Source of the DNA: an uncultured Pseudomonadota bacterium
Lineage (GTDB): Bacteria; Pseudomonadota; Gammaproteobacteria; Methylococcales; Methylomonadaceae
Length of the DNA stretch: 64,000 nucleotides
NCBI GenBank assembly: GCA_903918375.1
Contig: CAIXED010000001.1
Span: 93,311 to 157,310, forward strand
Direction: 5' to 3'
Shown piece by piece: positions 19,652 to 29,154 of this stretch. The position numbers and the translations under genes are program-made. Under the pieces are notes generated by a model. It did no database searches. It was not told where the DNA came from and saw nothing but the letters and a program-made list of their open reading frames with translations. Within the stretch, counting starts at the first letter, position 1. Every line of letters starts with the position of its first letter.

Positions 19652-21235
19652 ATGGCTTATCAGGTTCTTGCCAGAAAATGGCGTCCCAGCAACTTTACCC
19701 AACTTGTCGGCCAAGAGCATGTTAGCCAATCGCTAATTCATGCCCTCCAAAACGACAGATTACATCACGCCTATCTGTTTACCGGTACCCGCGGTGTTGG
19801 CAAAACCACAGTTGCCCGAATCCTAGCCAAAGCGATTAATTGCGAAAACCTTAAAGACTTCAATCCTTGCGGTGAATGCGCGGTCTGTCGTGATTTCGAG
19901 CAAGGTCGGTTTATGGATTTGATCGAAGTCGATGCCGCCTCTCGCACCAAAGTCGAAGATACTCGCGACCTACTAGATAACGTCCAATACGCGCCGAATC
20001 AAGGCCGCTATAAAATCTATCTGATTGACGAAGTTCACATGCTGTCTGGGCATAGCTTTAATGCTTTGTTAAAGACACTAGAAGAGCCACCTGCCCATGT
20101 GAAATTCTTACTGGCAACCACAGACCCGCACAAAATTCCTGTGACAGTGTTATCGCGTTGCTTGCAATTTAATCTGAAACGCTTATTGCCTGAACAAATT
20201 AATCAGCAATTGCAATTTATTCTTGAGCAAGAAGCAATTAGCTTTGAAGCAACAGCTTTAAAAATGATTGCTCGCGCTGCCGACGGCAGTCTACGCGATG
20301 CATTGAGTTTACTTGATCAAGCCATTGTTTACGGTAGCGGACAGGTTAATACAGAAGCAGTAACCGGTATGCTCGGTAGCGTAGCCCAGCAACCAATTCA
20401 TGAAGTGCTTGAAGCTTTAGCCACAGGCGACACGCAAACTCTACTCAACAAAATAGCTTCGTTAGCGGAATTAACACCTGACTACGCTGATATTTTGCAG
20501 CAAGTTTTACAAGTCTTACATCGCGTCGCCATCAATCAACAGAGCGCTCAGTTTACTGACGCCGAATTTGATGCCGACCTGATTAGCTATCTAGCAAAAA
20601 ACATCAGTCCCGAAGATGTACAACTGTATTACCAAATTGGCCTAATCGGTTTACGCGATCTTGCTCTTGCTCCCGACCCACGTAGCGGCTTTGAAATGGT
20701 GATGCTGCGAATGCTGGTATTCCGCCCTCACCCTCAATCCAGCACACAAAGCAAACCACAATCAAAGTTGACACCGGTAAAAACTAACTCGGCTACGGTT
20801 ATTAAACCTACTGCGCCTGCAATCGCTGCAGAGCAGCCACAAATTACTCATGCAACAGAATCAAATCAATGGCCTGCAATCATTAGCGCCATTAATATCA
20901 GTGGTCGCACCAAAGAACTGGCTAATAACTGCGTGCTGGATAATATAGATGGCAATACTTGCCGCTTACTACTTGACCCAAAATTCCAACAAGTCGGCAC
21001 AAAAGCGGAAGAAAACCTAAAAGCAGCATTAGAAAAATATTACGGCAAATCCCTAAAATTAGTGATTAGCACCCAAGCAACACCACAAATAACGCCTGCA
21101 TTGGAAATTCAGCAAGCACGCGAAAACCAACAACAAAATGCGGTCGATGCTATAAATACCGACCCCAACATCAATAGTTTAAAAGAAAGTTTTGGCGCCA
21201 GAATTATGCCTGGCAGCATTGAGCCAATTAATTAA
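19652..21235 (+). CDS. dnaX: DNA polymerase III subunit gamma/tau
   Basis: 527 residues from the ATG at 19652; a TTG two codons earlier is less likely because DnaX proteins begin [12 protein letters not shown]. Clamp-loader ATPase. Walker [10 protein letters not shown] at 45-53, zinc cysteines at 64, 73, 76 and 79, Walker B LIDEVHML, sensor 1 [11 protein letters not shown] Pro/Thr/Gln linker begins near 370 and leads to a short tau-like C-terminal domain (~410-500). It is shorter than E. coli tau (643 residues). No clear A-AAA-AAG slippage site was seen, so a frameshifted gamma form is not supported. Confidence 0.95.
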   Translation: MAYQVLARKWRPSNFTQLVGQEHVSQSLIHALQNDRLHHAYLFTGTRGVGKTTVARILAKAINCENLKDFNPCGECAVCRDFEQGRFMDLIEVDAASRTKVEDTRDLLDNVQYAPNQGRYKIYLIDEVHMLSGHSFNALLKTLEEPPAHVKFLLATTDPHKIPVTVLSRCLQFNLKRLLPEQINQQLQFILEQEAISFEATALKMIARAADGSLRDALSLLDQAIVYGSGQVNTEAVTGMLGSVAQQPIHEVLEALATGDTQTLLNKIASLAELTPDYADILQQVLQVLHRVAINQQSAQFTDAEFDADLISYLAKNISPEDVQLYYQIGLIGLRDLALAPDPRSGFEMVMLRMLVFRPHPQSSTQSKPQSKLTPVKTNSATVIKPTAPAIAAEQPQITHATESNQWPAIISAINISGRTKELANNCVLDNIDGNTCRLLLDPKFQQVGTKAEENLKAALEKYYGKSLKLVISTQATPQITPALEIQQARENQQQNAVDAINTDPNINSLKESFGARIMPGSIEPIN

Positions 21236-21249
21236 CGAACGGAGTAACC

Positions 21250-21573
21250 ATGAAAAACCCTCTCGCCAGCATTATGCAGCAAGCTCAAAAAATGCAAGAT
21301 AACTTCAAACAAGCGCAAGAAGAATTAGCGGCTATTGAAGTTCAAGGCGAATCCGGTGGTGGTTTAGTGACTATCATCATGAACGGCAAACGCGAAGCGC
21401 GTAAAGTCAGTATTGACCCGTCTTTAGTTGGTGATGATAAGGACATGCTAGAAGATATGGTGGCTGCGGCGATTAATGACGCAGTTCACAAAGTCAACAA
21501 AGTCAAAAAAGAAAAAATGTCAGAAATCACCGCTGGCATGCCTTTACCACCTGGCTTTCAAATGCCATTCTAA
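21250..21573 (+). CDS. ybaB: Nucleoid-associated protein YbaB/EbfC
   Basis: 107 residues. Small dimeric DNA-binding protein of the tweezer fold: [21 protein letters not shown] helix, a central beta sheet ([19 protein letters not shown]) and the conserved [12 protein letters not shown] helix. The GGAG ribosome site lies just before the ATG. The dnaX-ybaB-recR order is widely conserved and supports a link to recombination or replication. Confidence 0.95.
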   Translation: MKNPLASIMQQAQKMQDNFKQAQEELAAIEVQGESGGGLVTIIMNGKREARKVSIDPSLVGDDKDMLEDMVAAAINDAVHKVNKVKKEKMSEITAGMPLPPGFQMPF

Positions 21574-21575
21574 CG

Positions 21576-22172
21576 ATGCACAATCAAGGCTTAGTCAAAG
21601 AATTAATCCAAAGCCTGTGCTGCTTACCGGGCGTTGGCACCAAATCAGCCCAGCGTATGGCGTTTCATTTATTGCAGCGCAATCGAGACGGTGGGCAACA
21701 ATTAAGCCAAATTCTTGGCCAAGCGATGCTTGAAGTGGGCTTTTGTCAGCAATGCAGAACCCTTACCGAACACAATCTTTGCGAAATTTGCAGTAATTCA
21801 CTGCGAGATACAGACACACTCTGCATAGTGGAAAGCCCCGCAGATGTCTGGGTTATCGACCAAGCAACTAACTTCAAAGGCAAATACTTCGTGCTCCATG
21901 GCCGCTTATCGCCATTAGATGGGATTGGCCCAGATCAATTAGGCTTTGATCAATTAGAGCAGCGACTGCGTAATGGCGAGTTAAAAGAAATTATTTTAGC
22001 CACTAACTCAACGGTGGAGGGTCAAGCCACCGCGCACTTTATTAGCGAAGTCGCAACAAAACATCAAATTCGCTGCACTCGAATTGCTCACGGCATTCCC
22101 ATGGGTGGCGAATTAGAATTTATTGATAGCAGCACCCTTTCACATGCCTTTAACGGCAGACGCGAGTTATAA
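21576..22172 (+). CDS. recR: Recombination protein RecR
   Basis: 198 residues, the usual length. With RecO/RecF it loads RecA at gaps. N-terminal helix-hairpin-helix (CCLPGVGTKSAQRMAFHLL), a four-cysteine zinc finger (FCQQCRTLTEHNLCEIC), a Toprim domain (LCIVESPADVWVID) and the C-terminal Walker B-like segment (THRGIPMGGELEFID type, here RIAHGIPMGGELEF). It starts two bases after ybaB ends. Confidence 0.96.
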   Translation: MHNQGLVKELIQSLCCLPGVGTKSAQRMAFHLLQRNRDGGQQLSQILGQAMLEVGFCQQCRTLTEHNLCEICSNSLRDTDTLCIVESPADVWVIDQATNFKGKYFVLHGRLSPLDGIGPDQLGFDQLEQRLRNGELKEIILATNSTVEGQATAHFISEVATKHQIRCTRIAHGIPMGGELEFIDSSTLSHAFNGRREL

Positions 22173-22190
22173 GAGCTTTGTTTAGGCAAA

Positions 22191-22216
22191 AAAAAGCCGC
22201 CTTTCGGCGGCTTTTT
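22191..22216. terminator. Strong bidirectional rho-independent terminator (recR / csp)
   Basis: AAAAAGCCGCC (22191-22201) and GGCGGCTTTTT (22206-22216) form a perfect 11-pair stem with a four-base TTTC loop. Flanking A- and T-runs let it work in both directions between the convergent recR and csp genes. Confidence 0.92.
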
Positions 22217-22229
22217 ATTTAGCCAAAGC

Positions 22230-22439
22230 TTATAACGGAGTTACGTTTTCAGCTTGTGGGCCTTTTTGACCTGTAGTTACTTCCATAGTAACGCGTTGAC
22301 CTTCTTTCAAGGTTTTACGACCGTTGCCATTGATAGCGCTGAAATGTACGAATACATCTTTGCCGCCTTCTTGCTCGATGAAGCCGAAGCCTTTTTCATC
22401 GTTAAACCATTTTACTTTGCCTTCTACTTGTACTGACAT
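22230..22439 (-). CDS. Cold-shock domain protein (CspA family)
   Basis: 69 residues, a single OB-fold cold-shock domain. RNP1 KGFGFI at 16-21 and RNP2 VFVHF at 29-33 are intact, so it should bind single-stranded RNA and DNA and act as an RNA chaperone. An AGAGAGA ribosome site precedes the ATG. The ~105-base leader predicted from its promoter is shorter than the E. coli cspA leader. Which Csp paralogue it matches cannot be told; a second one lies at 58256. Confidence 0.94.
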   Translation of the reverse strand: MSVQVEGKVKWFNDEKGFGFIEQEGGKDVFVHFSAINGNGRKTLKEGQRVTMEVTTGQKGPQAENVTPL

Positions 22440-22798
22440 AAATCTCTCTTACTTTTAAAATTGCCATTGCTGGCGTGTTACAGGGGTGGTGAATAAAGCG
22501 GGTAGTGGAAGACGTGTAAAGCGACAACGATTACCTTGCTAAATCGGTGCCATTATACATAGCTATTGCCTTTGTCAAAGCAAAAATCAATTGAATTTAA
22601 GCTTTAAAATGACATTAATGGCTAATCATAAAAAAAATATAAATCAAAACCAACACAAGCCATTGATAAATATGAAAATTTCATCACCCAAAAAGCATTA
22701 AGACATACTCAATGAATGATGAAAAATATTCAAAAAACCTTGTTTTTAAGATTAAAAATATGTTGTTTTTAATTAACTAAAGCAGATTTCGATCAAAA
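22440..22798. other. 359-base AT-rich intergenic region upstream of csp
   Basis: The left ~140 bases hold the csp leader and promoter. The right part (22579-22798), after the glucan synthase stop, is very AT-rich with A and T runs but no convincing hairpin terminator and no open frame worth calling. Confidence 0.5.
22552..22578 (-). promoter_or_regulatory. Sigma70 promoter of the cold-shock gene
   Basis: Read on the minus strand: a perfect TTGACA (22578-22573) and a perfect TATAAT (22557-22552) separated by 15 bases. The spacing is short but both boxes match consensus. The predicted RNA start near 22545 gives a leader of about 105 bases before the csp ATG. Confidence 0.65.
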
Positions 22799-25405
22799 TC
22801 AATCAGCATCCAACTCATCTGCTGACAATTTCTTGCCTGGCAAATAGTTAGGCGCAACACTAATTAAAATGGTTAATAAAGTTGCCAGATAAGGCACTGC
22901 TTGCACAGCTAACACGGCTACCCATAAGCGACCACTCAAATTATCAAAATGCTCAACCGACCGCATCGCGACAATACCTGCGATTAACAAGGTCAGCAAC
23001 AACAACTCTTGCCAAATAACCAATAAGCCAGCAATTAAAGGCCCTTGTTCTTCATACTTTGGCGTACGCATAAAAGGCTTACCTGAAGTAAACAAGCCTT
23101 GTAGAGTGCCTCTTGCCACTGTGTGAGTGAGCGACAAACCAGCTAAAGCAGCCCCCAACGCCTGAAACATTGAACAAGCCACACGCGCTTTGTATAACCA
23201 CAAGCCACGCAACACTTTGAAGCCAAACAAACCTATCGTCGGTAACAAAAATGCGCCAACTGGCAACTCACTGTGCAATGGATCACTAACAATCATCGCA
23301 GTAAGCACCAAACTGGTCATGGTAAACAATAATGCCAACGCATCAGAGAACCAAGGCAACCAACCTGCCACGAAGTAATAACGTTGAGCAGACGTTAACG
23401 ATGATTTTTTATTCGGTAAGAAATGACGCCAGTGGCGCTTAATAATTTGCATAGCGCCATAAACCCAACGGAAACGTTGCGTCATATAACCTGAGAAGGT
23501 ATCCGGCATTAAGCCGCGACCGAATGATTCTTTGCAATAAACTGAATCATAGCCAGCCTCATATAAGCGCAAGCCCAACTCACTATCTTCACAAATACAC
23601 CATTCACCCCAAGCACCGACTTTCTCAAATGCCGACTTGCGAACCATGGTCATCGTGCCATGCTGAATAATGGCGTTGTATTCGTTACGTTGCACCATAC
23701 CGATATTAAAGAAACCGGCATATTCCCAATAACAAATCTCTTTAAATGCCCCTTGATTCAAATCTCGATAATCTTGCGGTGACTGCACAAAACCGACATT
23801 TTCATTATCAAAATACGGCACCATCGACTTTAACCAGTCAGGCGACAAAATGTAGTCGCTATCGATAACCGCAATAATCTCAGCATCTTCCGCTGTATTG
23901 GTTAACGCATAGTTAATCGCACCCGCTTTATAGCCCGGCCAATTATCAAGATGGAAAAAGCGGAATTTAGCGCCTAACTCTTGGCAATAAGCCTGAACTG
24001 GCTGCCAAATATCAGGATCTTTAGTGTTGTTATCCATAATTAGCACTTCGAAATTAGGATAATCAACTTTAGCTAGCGCCGTTAAAGTTTTACGCACCAT
24101 TTCTGGCGGCTCATTATGAATCGGCAAATGAATAGAAACTTTCGGATATTTAAAGCTAGCACTCGGTTGTAATGGTGTAAAGGTTCGACGACCTTTTCTA
24201 TGCCACAGTACCTCAGACAATTCCAAGCTTTCTGTTAACAACACCAAAATAGCCATTGCCTGCATCATCAATAAGATAGCCCAAAAAACCACTGAGAACC
24301 CTGTCTGATATTGAGCTGCAGCAATTGATGCCGACCAAAATAAAACCGACGCAGCTAAATTAGCAATAATCCCGAAAAAGAATTTTCCTGCTAATTTCAA
24401 ACTCTTGCGAGTAAATAAGAAAACAGCCATCAAGATGATACTGAACAAAGCAGCACCTGTAGCCCAATTCTGCCAACTAGGGTTAGCTAATACATCGCCT
24501 TCCATTGGGAACTTAGGCTGTCTATCAACGTTAAACAAACCCCAATAAGCACCAGCACTACCTTCAATCTGAATTTTCCAAGGCTGATCAAAAGCCTCAA
24601 CAACATAGTAAATAATGTTTTCTTCGGTCGCCCGATTTAAGAATTCACGTAAGAATTTAGCTTGATTACCTAAAGAGGCTGTCGAATGCTTGTATGGCTG
24701 ACCATCTGACGGCCAACCCACCTCGGTTAAGACAATTTGCTTGCCAGGAAAGGTTTGCTGTAAATCGTGATAACGCTCAAATACATAATCAACAGCATTT
24801 TCAAGTGCAATACCCTCCCAATAAGGCAAGATATGTACCGCAATAAAATCAACTTCATCCGCTAACTCTGGATGCAACTTCCATTGATCCCAAGTTTCTG
24901 ACGTACTAACAGGCTTCCATGTACGTTTTTTAACTTCACGGATATATTCAATCAATTGCGGAACTTCGACGTTCCCTCTCAACAAGCTTTCGTTACCAAC
25001 GATGGTTCTAACGATTGCTTTGGGATATTGATTACTTAGGGAAATAAGACTTTCAATTTCGCGACGATTTTTTTCCAAATCATCGTCAATCCAAGCCCCC
25101 ATCGCCAAATGTTCACCGTATTTTGCGGCTAATTCTGGCACGACTTCCATACCTTCTAGCGATGTATAAGTTCTAATCGAATGCGCTTTACCAACTAGTA
25201 ACTCGACGTCTTCGGCAATCTGTTCCTTAGTGGGATAAATACCTTTTCTTGGATTGGAGTCGCGTCGCATAGGGCTAAAGGTTAAGCCCATCATGGTTTT
25301 ATTCCATGATGGCAGCTGCAAAGGATTATTTACATAAGACCAAATCCCTAGATTGACAGCAACCAGAAATACTAAAGTTATAAAAGTGGCTATTTTGGCT
25401 TTCAT
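22799..25405 (-). CDS. ndvB: NdvB-type beta-glucan synthase: GH17-like domain fused to GT2 glycosyltransferase
   Basis: 868 residues. An N-terminal membrane anchor (residues 7-24) leads to a periplasmic GH17-like domain (~35-310) with both glutamates in place: Glu139 (IVGNESLLRG) and Glu228 (LTEVGWPSDG). Two or three membrane helices follow (~315-400), then a cytoplasmic GT2 domain (~425-650) with VIDSDYILSPDWL, ICEDSELGLRLYEAGY and QRFRWVYGAMQ, and further membrane helices to the end. This is the layout of Pseudomonas aeruginosa NdvB, which makes cyclic beta-(1,3)-glucans of the periplasm and has a GH17 part acting as a transglycosylase. The product here is inferred to be a similar osmoregulated or biofilm glucan. 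Confidence 0.85.
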   Translation of the reverse strand: MKAKIATFITLVFLVAVNLGIWSYVNNPLQLPSWNKTMMGLTFSPMRRDSNPRKGIYPTKEQIAEDVELLVGKAHSIRTYTSLEGMEVVPELAAKYGEHLAMGAWIDDDLEKNRREIESLISLSNQYPKAIVRTIVGNESLLRGNVEVPQLIEYIREVKKRTWKPVSTSETWDQWKLHPELADEVDFIAVHILPYWEGIALENAVDYVFERYHDLQQTFPGKQIVLTEVGWPSDGQPYKHSTASLGNQAKFLREFLNRATEENIIYYVVEAFDQPWKIQIEGSAGAYWGLFNVDRQPKFPMEGDVLANPSWQNWATGAALFSIILMAVFLFTRKSLKLAGKFFFGIIANLAASVLFWSASIAAAQYQTGFSVVFWAILLMMQAMAILVLLTESLELSEVLWHRKGRRTFTPLQPSASFKYPKVSIHLPIHNEPPEMVRKTLTALAKVDYPNFEVLIMDNNTKDPDIWQPVQAYCQELGAKFRFFHLDNWPGYKAGAINYALTNTAEDAEIIAVIDSDYILSPDWLKSMVPYFDNENVGFVQSPQDYRDLNQGAFKEICYWEYAGFFNIGMVQRNEYNAIIQHGTMTMVRKSAFEKVGAWGEWCICEDSELGLRLYEAGYDSVYCKESFGRGLMPDTFSGYMTQRFRWVYGAMQIIKRHWRHFLPNKKSSLTSAQRYYFVAGWLPWFSDALALLFTMTSLVLTAMIVSDPLHSELPVGAFLLPTIGLFGFKVLRGLWLYKARVACSMFQALGAALAGLSLTHTVARGTLQGLFTSGKPFMRTPKYEEQGPLIAGLLVIWQELLLLTLLIAGIVAMRSVEHFDNLSGRLWVAVLAVQAVPYLATLLTILISVAPNYLPGKKLSADELDAD

Positions 25406-25514
25406 TTCGAAAAAACAACTCCGATGGTGGAATATAGATTTTTATTATTAGAATTTACACATCAACTTCCTCAGTCCAAGGCGAACTGAAGAAAATAATT
25501 TTTTAATAAAGCAA

Positions 25515-25594
25515 GAAAAAACCTCGCTAAAATTGGCAAACACAGCAAGTAATCATGCTACGTATTTTTAACTCACCAATCTTAAGCGAGGCTT
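25515..25594 (-). terminator. Terminator with a long loop after the winged-helix gene
   Basis: On the minus strand GCCTCGCT and ATTGG (from 25592 and 25580) are repeated in inverse as CCAAT and AGCGAGG (25536 to 25522), followed by TTTTTT. The two-part stem encloses ~40 bases, longer than in standard intrinsic terminators. Confidence 0.55.
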
Positions 25595-25606
25595 TAGAGC
25601 ACTGCT

Positions 25607-25804
25607 TTATACCAAAGACAACGTTTCCGTACGTCCTTTAGTCGCAATAGACAACTTCCCTTCCCTAGCTAACCAACCAATTGCACGTTGGATTTCATTT
25701 TTACCCAAACCAGTGTCAGTCATTACTTTATTGACACTAGACTCACCATTTTCATCCAAATATTGCCAAACTTGTCCCGCTAATTCACCGATAACATCAG
25801 TCAT
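25607..25804 (-). CDS. Small winged-helix DNA-binding protein (DUF2582-like)
   Basis: 65 residues from the ATG at 25804, picked over the one at 25819 because an AGAGGTGG ribosome site lies between the two. The whole protein is one winged helix: VWQYLDENGESSVNKVMTDTG, recognition-helix region GKNEIQRAIGWLAREGKL, and a hairpin wing SIATKGRTETLSL. Similar stand-alone winged helices are annotated as DUF2582; their targets are unknown. It is just upstream of minE on the same strand with a 68-base gap, and ends at its own terminator. Confidence 0.75.
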   Translation of the reverse strand: MTDVIGELAGQVWQYLDENGESSVNKVMTDTGLGKNEIQRAIGWLAREGKLSIATKGRTETLSLV

Positions 25805-25872
25805 ATCCACCTCTCTCATTGGTTAGTAAATACTTTTTAGAACACTAGCAAATCCAGCAATTAAGATCGAAA

Positions 25873-26127
25873 TTAACGATCTTCGGGTAAAACAATATTT
25901 AATTCCAAGGTTTCTTGATTACCCTCTTGATCAAAATGCACTGTAATCGCATCTTGATCGACATTCACATATTTGCGAATTACTTCCATTATCTCCCGCT
26001 GCAAGGCAGGTAAATAAGACGGTTGATTACGAGATGTTCTCTCATGTGCAACTAAAATCTGCAATCGCTCTTTAGCTAAAGAAGCAGAATTAGGTTTTGA
26101 CGATCGAAAATAATCCAAGAGACTCAT
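25873..26127 (-). CDS. minE: Cell division topological specificity factor MinE
   Basis: 84 residues. N-terminal membrane-targeting and anti-MinCD region (MSLLDYFRSSKPNSASLAKERLQILVAHER) and C-terminal topological domain (LQREIMEVIRKYVNVDQDAITVHFDQE). It stimulates MinD ATPase and drives pole-to-pole oscillation. Its ATG overlaps the minD stop by one base (TAATG). Confidence 0.96.
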   Translation of the reverse strand: MSLLDYFRSSKPNSASLAKERLQILVAHERTSRNQPSYLPALQREIMEVIRKYVNVDQDAITVHFDQEGNQETLELNIVLPEDR

Positions 26128-26936
26128 TACTTACTCCCGAAAATTTTACTAAATATGCCCTTTTTCTCTTCAATAAAACGATGTGGCTTATCTTCGCCTA
26201 AATAACGTGCAACGATGTCACTATAGGCTTGGCCTGCATCACTTTCTTCATCGAGAATAACAGGCGTCCCTGAGTTAGATGCATTCAAAACCGCTTTTGA
26301 TTCAGGAATCACACCTAATAATTTTAAAGATAAAATATCCTGAACATCATCAACACTCAACATCTCACCTAATCTAACCCGCTCTGGTGAATAACGCGTC
26401 AATAACAAATATTCATTAATCGCTTCTTCGCCTTTTTCGGCGCGGCGTGATTTACTGGATAAAATCCCCAACATCCGATCAGAATCTCGCACTGAAGAAA
26501 CTTCAGGGTTAGTCACAACAAAAGCATCATCAGCAAAATACATGGCCATTGTCGCACCACGTTCAATACCAGCCGGTGAATCGCACACAATATAGGCAAA
26601 GTCTTTGGACAACTCTTCCAATATTTTGCCAACACCTTCTGTAGTTAAGGCATCTTTATCGCGAGTTTGTGAAGCAGGCAAAATAAATAATTGCTCACAA
26701 CGCTTATCTTTGATTAAGGCTTGATTCAATGTGGCTTCATTGTTAATCACATTAACCAAATCATAAACAACACGACGCTCGCAGCCCATAATCAAATCAA
26801 GATTACGCAAGCCCACATCAAAATCAATAACCGCCGTTTTATGTCCGCGCTTTGCCAATCCCATAGCAATCGCAGCACTGGTAGTGGTTTTACCAACACC
26901 ACCTTTTCCTGATGTAACTACAATAATTCTGGCCAA
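26127..26936 (-). CDS. minD: Septum site-determining ATPase MinD
   Basis: 269 residues. Deviant Walker A GKGGVGKT at 10-17 with the signature lysine at 11, switch residues in AVIDFDVGLRNLD and YIVCDSPAGIE, and a C-terminal amphipathic membrane helix (EEKKGIFSKIFGSK). It recruits MinC to the membrane and is displaced by MinE. The start is TTG at 26936 with a GGAG eight bases away; no ATG fits the conserved MARIIVVTSGKGG start, so low initiation may limit its level. Confidence 0.96.
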   Translation of the reverse strand: MARIIVVTSGKGGVGKTTTSAAIAMGLAKRGHKTAVIDFDVGLRNLDLIMGCERRVVYDLVNVINNEATLNQALIKDKRCEQLFILPASQTRDKDALTTEGVGKILEELSKDFAYIVCDSPAGIERGATMAMYFADDAFVVTNPEVSSVRDSDRMLGILSSKSRRAEKGEEAINEYLLLTRYSPERVRLGEMLSVDDVQDILSLKLLGVIPESKAVLNASNSGTPVILDEESDAGQAYSDIVARYLGEDKPHRFIEEKKGIFSKIFGSK

Positions 26937-26956
26937 TGTTTTTCTCCAAGAAAAGC

Positions 26957-27691
26957 TTAAATGTTTTTAATATCGAGAGTTTGATCTTTCAAACTAATAT
27001 GAACGGGGATTTGCGGTGGGTATCCTGCTAAATCATCTTTTAACTTATAAATACCGGCAACTGATACCAGTTCCGCTTGCAAATCTGAACAAAAAATCCG
27101 ACTTTCAGGGTTACCCAGCACACCCGCTAAAGCACGACCACGCAAAGAACCATAGACATGAATATTGCCTTCAGCCATGATTTCAGCACCAGCACTGACA
27201 GTTGCGGTGACAATCAAATCACCTTTGGCATAGACACGTTGCCCTGAACGAATCGGTTGAGTAATTAATTTATTTTCGACAGACTGATTAGCCTCAACAA
27301 CCGACTTATCGGCAACGACTGCTTTAGTCGCTGGCTTTTCAAGTAACGGCGCATTTTGACCATGTATTGAATGGACAGGTAAATTAATAGCTAAAGCTTG
27401 CTGATTTTGCTGTTCGTTACCACCCCGAATACCAATGGGCATAAAGCCATGTTGGCGCACTAAGGCAATAATTGCTTCCACTTGAATATTAATTTCTTTG
27501 GCATTCAGCTTTTGTAAATCGATCAACAAGGGTGAATTTTTAAAAAACTCCGGTGCTTGACCGACTTTTTCAGCTAATTGTTGATCGATACTATCTAAAT
27601 CTGGACTAAGCAACACCAATGCTGGGGTTGTAAGCGAGGTGCTTTTAAATTCTAAAGCCGTTTTTTTTGCTGAGGGCGATTCGATTGTCAT
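26957..27691 (-). CDS. minC: Septum site-determining protein MinC
   Basis: 244 residues. N-terminal FtsZ-inhibiting domain (~10-105), a variable linker (~105-145) and the C-terminal MinD-binding beta-helix with the typical VRSGQRVYAKGDLIV-like segment (here PIRSGQRVYAKGDLIV) and AEGNIHVYGSLRGRALAG. It blocks FtsZ ring formation away from mid-cell. First gene of the minCDE operon, 20 bases before minD. Confidence 0.95.
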   Translation of the reverse strand: MTIESPSAKKTALEFKSTSLTTPALVLLSPDLDSIDQQLAEKVGQAPEFFKNSPLLIDLQKLNAKEINIQVEAIIALVRQHGFMPIGIRGGNEQQNQQALAINLPVHSIHGQNAPLLEKPATKAVVADKSVVEANQSVENKLITQPIRSGQRVYAKGDLIVTATVSAGAEIMAEGNIHVYGSLRGRALAGVLGNPESRIFCSDLQAELVSVAGIYKLKDDLAGYPPQIPVHISLKDQTLDIKNI

Positions 27692-27762
27692 CAGATAAGG
27701 AGATATTCGGCAATTGAGTATGTTCAGATACTACCATTTTCAAACTAAAAAATCATGGCGGT

Positions 27763-29121
27763 TTACAGCAGAAACAGCGTCGCCAGCCCCAAAAATGCCA
27801 TAAAACCAACCACATCAGTCACCGTTGTTAACAGCACACCACCCGCTAAAGCAGGATCAATTCCCATTTTATCGAGCACAACCGGAATCAAAACCCCAGC
27901 CGCAGCGGCACACACCAAATTAATCAGCATAGCGACACCTAACAATAAGCCGATATGCGAATTATGAAACCATAAACCAGCCACAATGCTGACCACCACC
28001 GCCCAAATTAAGCCATTAACCAAGCCAACAGACACTTCTTTATTCAACAAACTAGCGCTATTAGCCGGTGTTACTTGACGCAATGCCAAGCCTCGCACCA
28101 CTAAAGTTAAAGTTTGGCTGCCGGCAATACCGCCCATACTGGCGACAATCGGCATTAATACTGCCAAGGCGACAATCTGTTGAATGGTTGCTTCAAACAA
28201 ATCAATGACGGAAGCAGCCAAAAAGGCGGTTAATAAATTAACCCCTAACCACAATGCTCGACGTTTGGCACTATCGACCACCGGTTCAAACATATCTTGA
28301 GCTTCTTTTAAGCCCGCCATACTCATCAATGAATGGTCTGCTTCATTTCTAATCAAGCCAACCACATCTTCTAAAATAATCCGGCCAATCACTTTGCCAT
28401 CATCAGCTAATACTGGCGCTGACAGTAACTTGCGACGCTCAAACAAAGCCGCCACATCCCGACTTGGCATCCGAAATGACACGCCGGTACTACGAGTATC
28501 CATCACATTTTCCACTTTGCTGTGCGGGTCACTAGTCAGCAATTGGTTTAAATGCAATAAACCTTGGAAATGTTGATTTCTATCTATCACGATTAAGCTA
28601 TCAGTCGCCACCGGCATACTGCCACGCAAACGCAGATAACGTGAAACCACATCCAAACTCACATCAGCGCGGATAGTTAAGACATCCTGCAACATGACAC
28701 TACCCGCGGTGTGTTCTTCGTAACTTAATGCTTGTTCAATTCGATTACGCTGCTGAACACCGATTGATTCGAGCACTTGTGATAACAACGGCTCAGGTAA
28801 GACATGCAATAAATCAATAACGCTATCGGAACCCAATCGCTCGGTTGCGGCAATCAAATCTTTTCTATCGGTGATTTTCAACAGACTACTGCCGACAGCG
28901 ACATTCACCTCGACCAAAATCTCAGCCATTACACTCGGTGGAATCACAGCCCAAATTTTGGCGCGTTGTTCAGGTTCAATCGACTCGAGAATATGAGCGG
29001 TTTCGGCAGGATATAAAGAATGCACCCAATTTCGAATATCAACTTGCGAGCCAAGATTCAAAATCTCAGTTGCCTGCGCTAAAAGACTGACACTGTTTTC
29101 TGATATTGCCGATAGGGTCAT
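27763..29121 (-). CDS. mgtE: Magnesium transporter MgtE
   Basis: 452 residues. Cytoplasmic MgtE N domain of helical repeats (~20-130), two CBS domains (~135-260, VMDTRSTGVSFRMPSRDVAALF), a connecting helix, then five membrane helices (~285-450) including the pore segment PIVASMGGIAGSQTLTLVVRGLA. The CBS/N domains sense cytoplasmic Mg2+ and close the channel. It starts 33 bases after rapZ on the same strand and probably closes that operon. No Mg riboswitch was seen. Confidence 0.93.
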   Translation of the reverse strand: MTLSAISENSVSLLAQATEILNLGSQVDIRNWVHSLYPAETAHILESIEPEQRAKIWAVIPPSVMAEILVEVNVAVGSSLLKITDRKDLIAATERLGSDSVIDLLHVLPEPLLSQVLESIGVQQRNRIEQALSYEEHTAGSVMLQDVLTIRADVSLDVVSRYLRLRGSMPVATDSLIVIDRNQHFQGLLHLNQLLTSDPHSKVENVMDTRSTGVSFRMPSRDVAALFERRKLLSAPVLADDGKVIGRIILEDVVGLIRNEADHSLMSMAGLKEAQDMFEPVVDSAKRRALWLGVNLLTAFLAASVIDLFEATIQQIVALAVLMPIVASMGGIAGSQTLTLVVRGLALRQVTPANSASLLNKEVSVGLVNGLIWAVVVSIVAGLWFHNSHIGLLLGVAMLINLVCAAAAGVLIPVVLDKMGIDPALAGGVLLTTVTDVVGFMAFLGLATLFLL

Positions 29122-29154
29122 AAATCGTTACCCAAAAAGATAAATTGAATAAAG

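Noticed and set aside
19646..21235. Programmed frameshift in dnaX giving a gamma form
   Set aside because: No A-AAA-AAG type slippery site with a following hairpin was seen near the domain III/IV border.
27755..27967. Small plus-strand frame over the end of mgtE
   Set aside because: It is complementary to conserved membrane helices of mgtE and has low-complexity Lys/Thr/Pro content.
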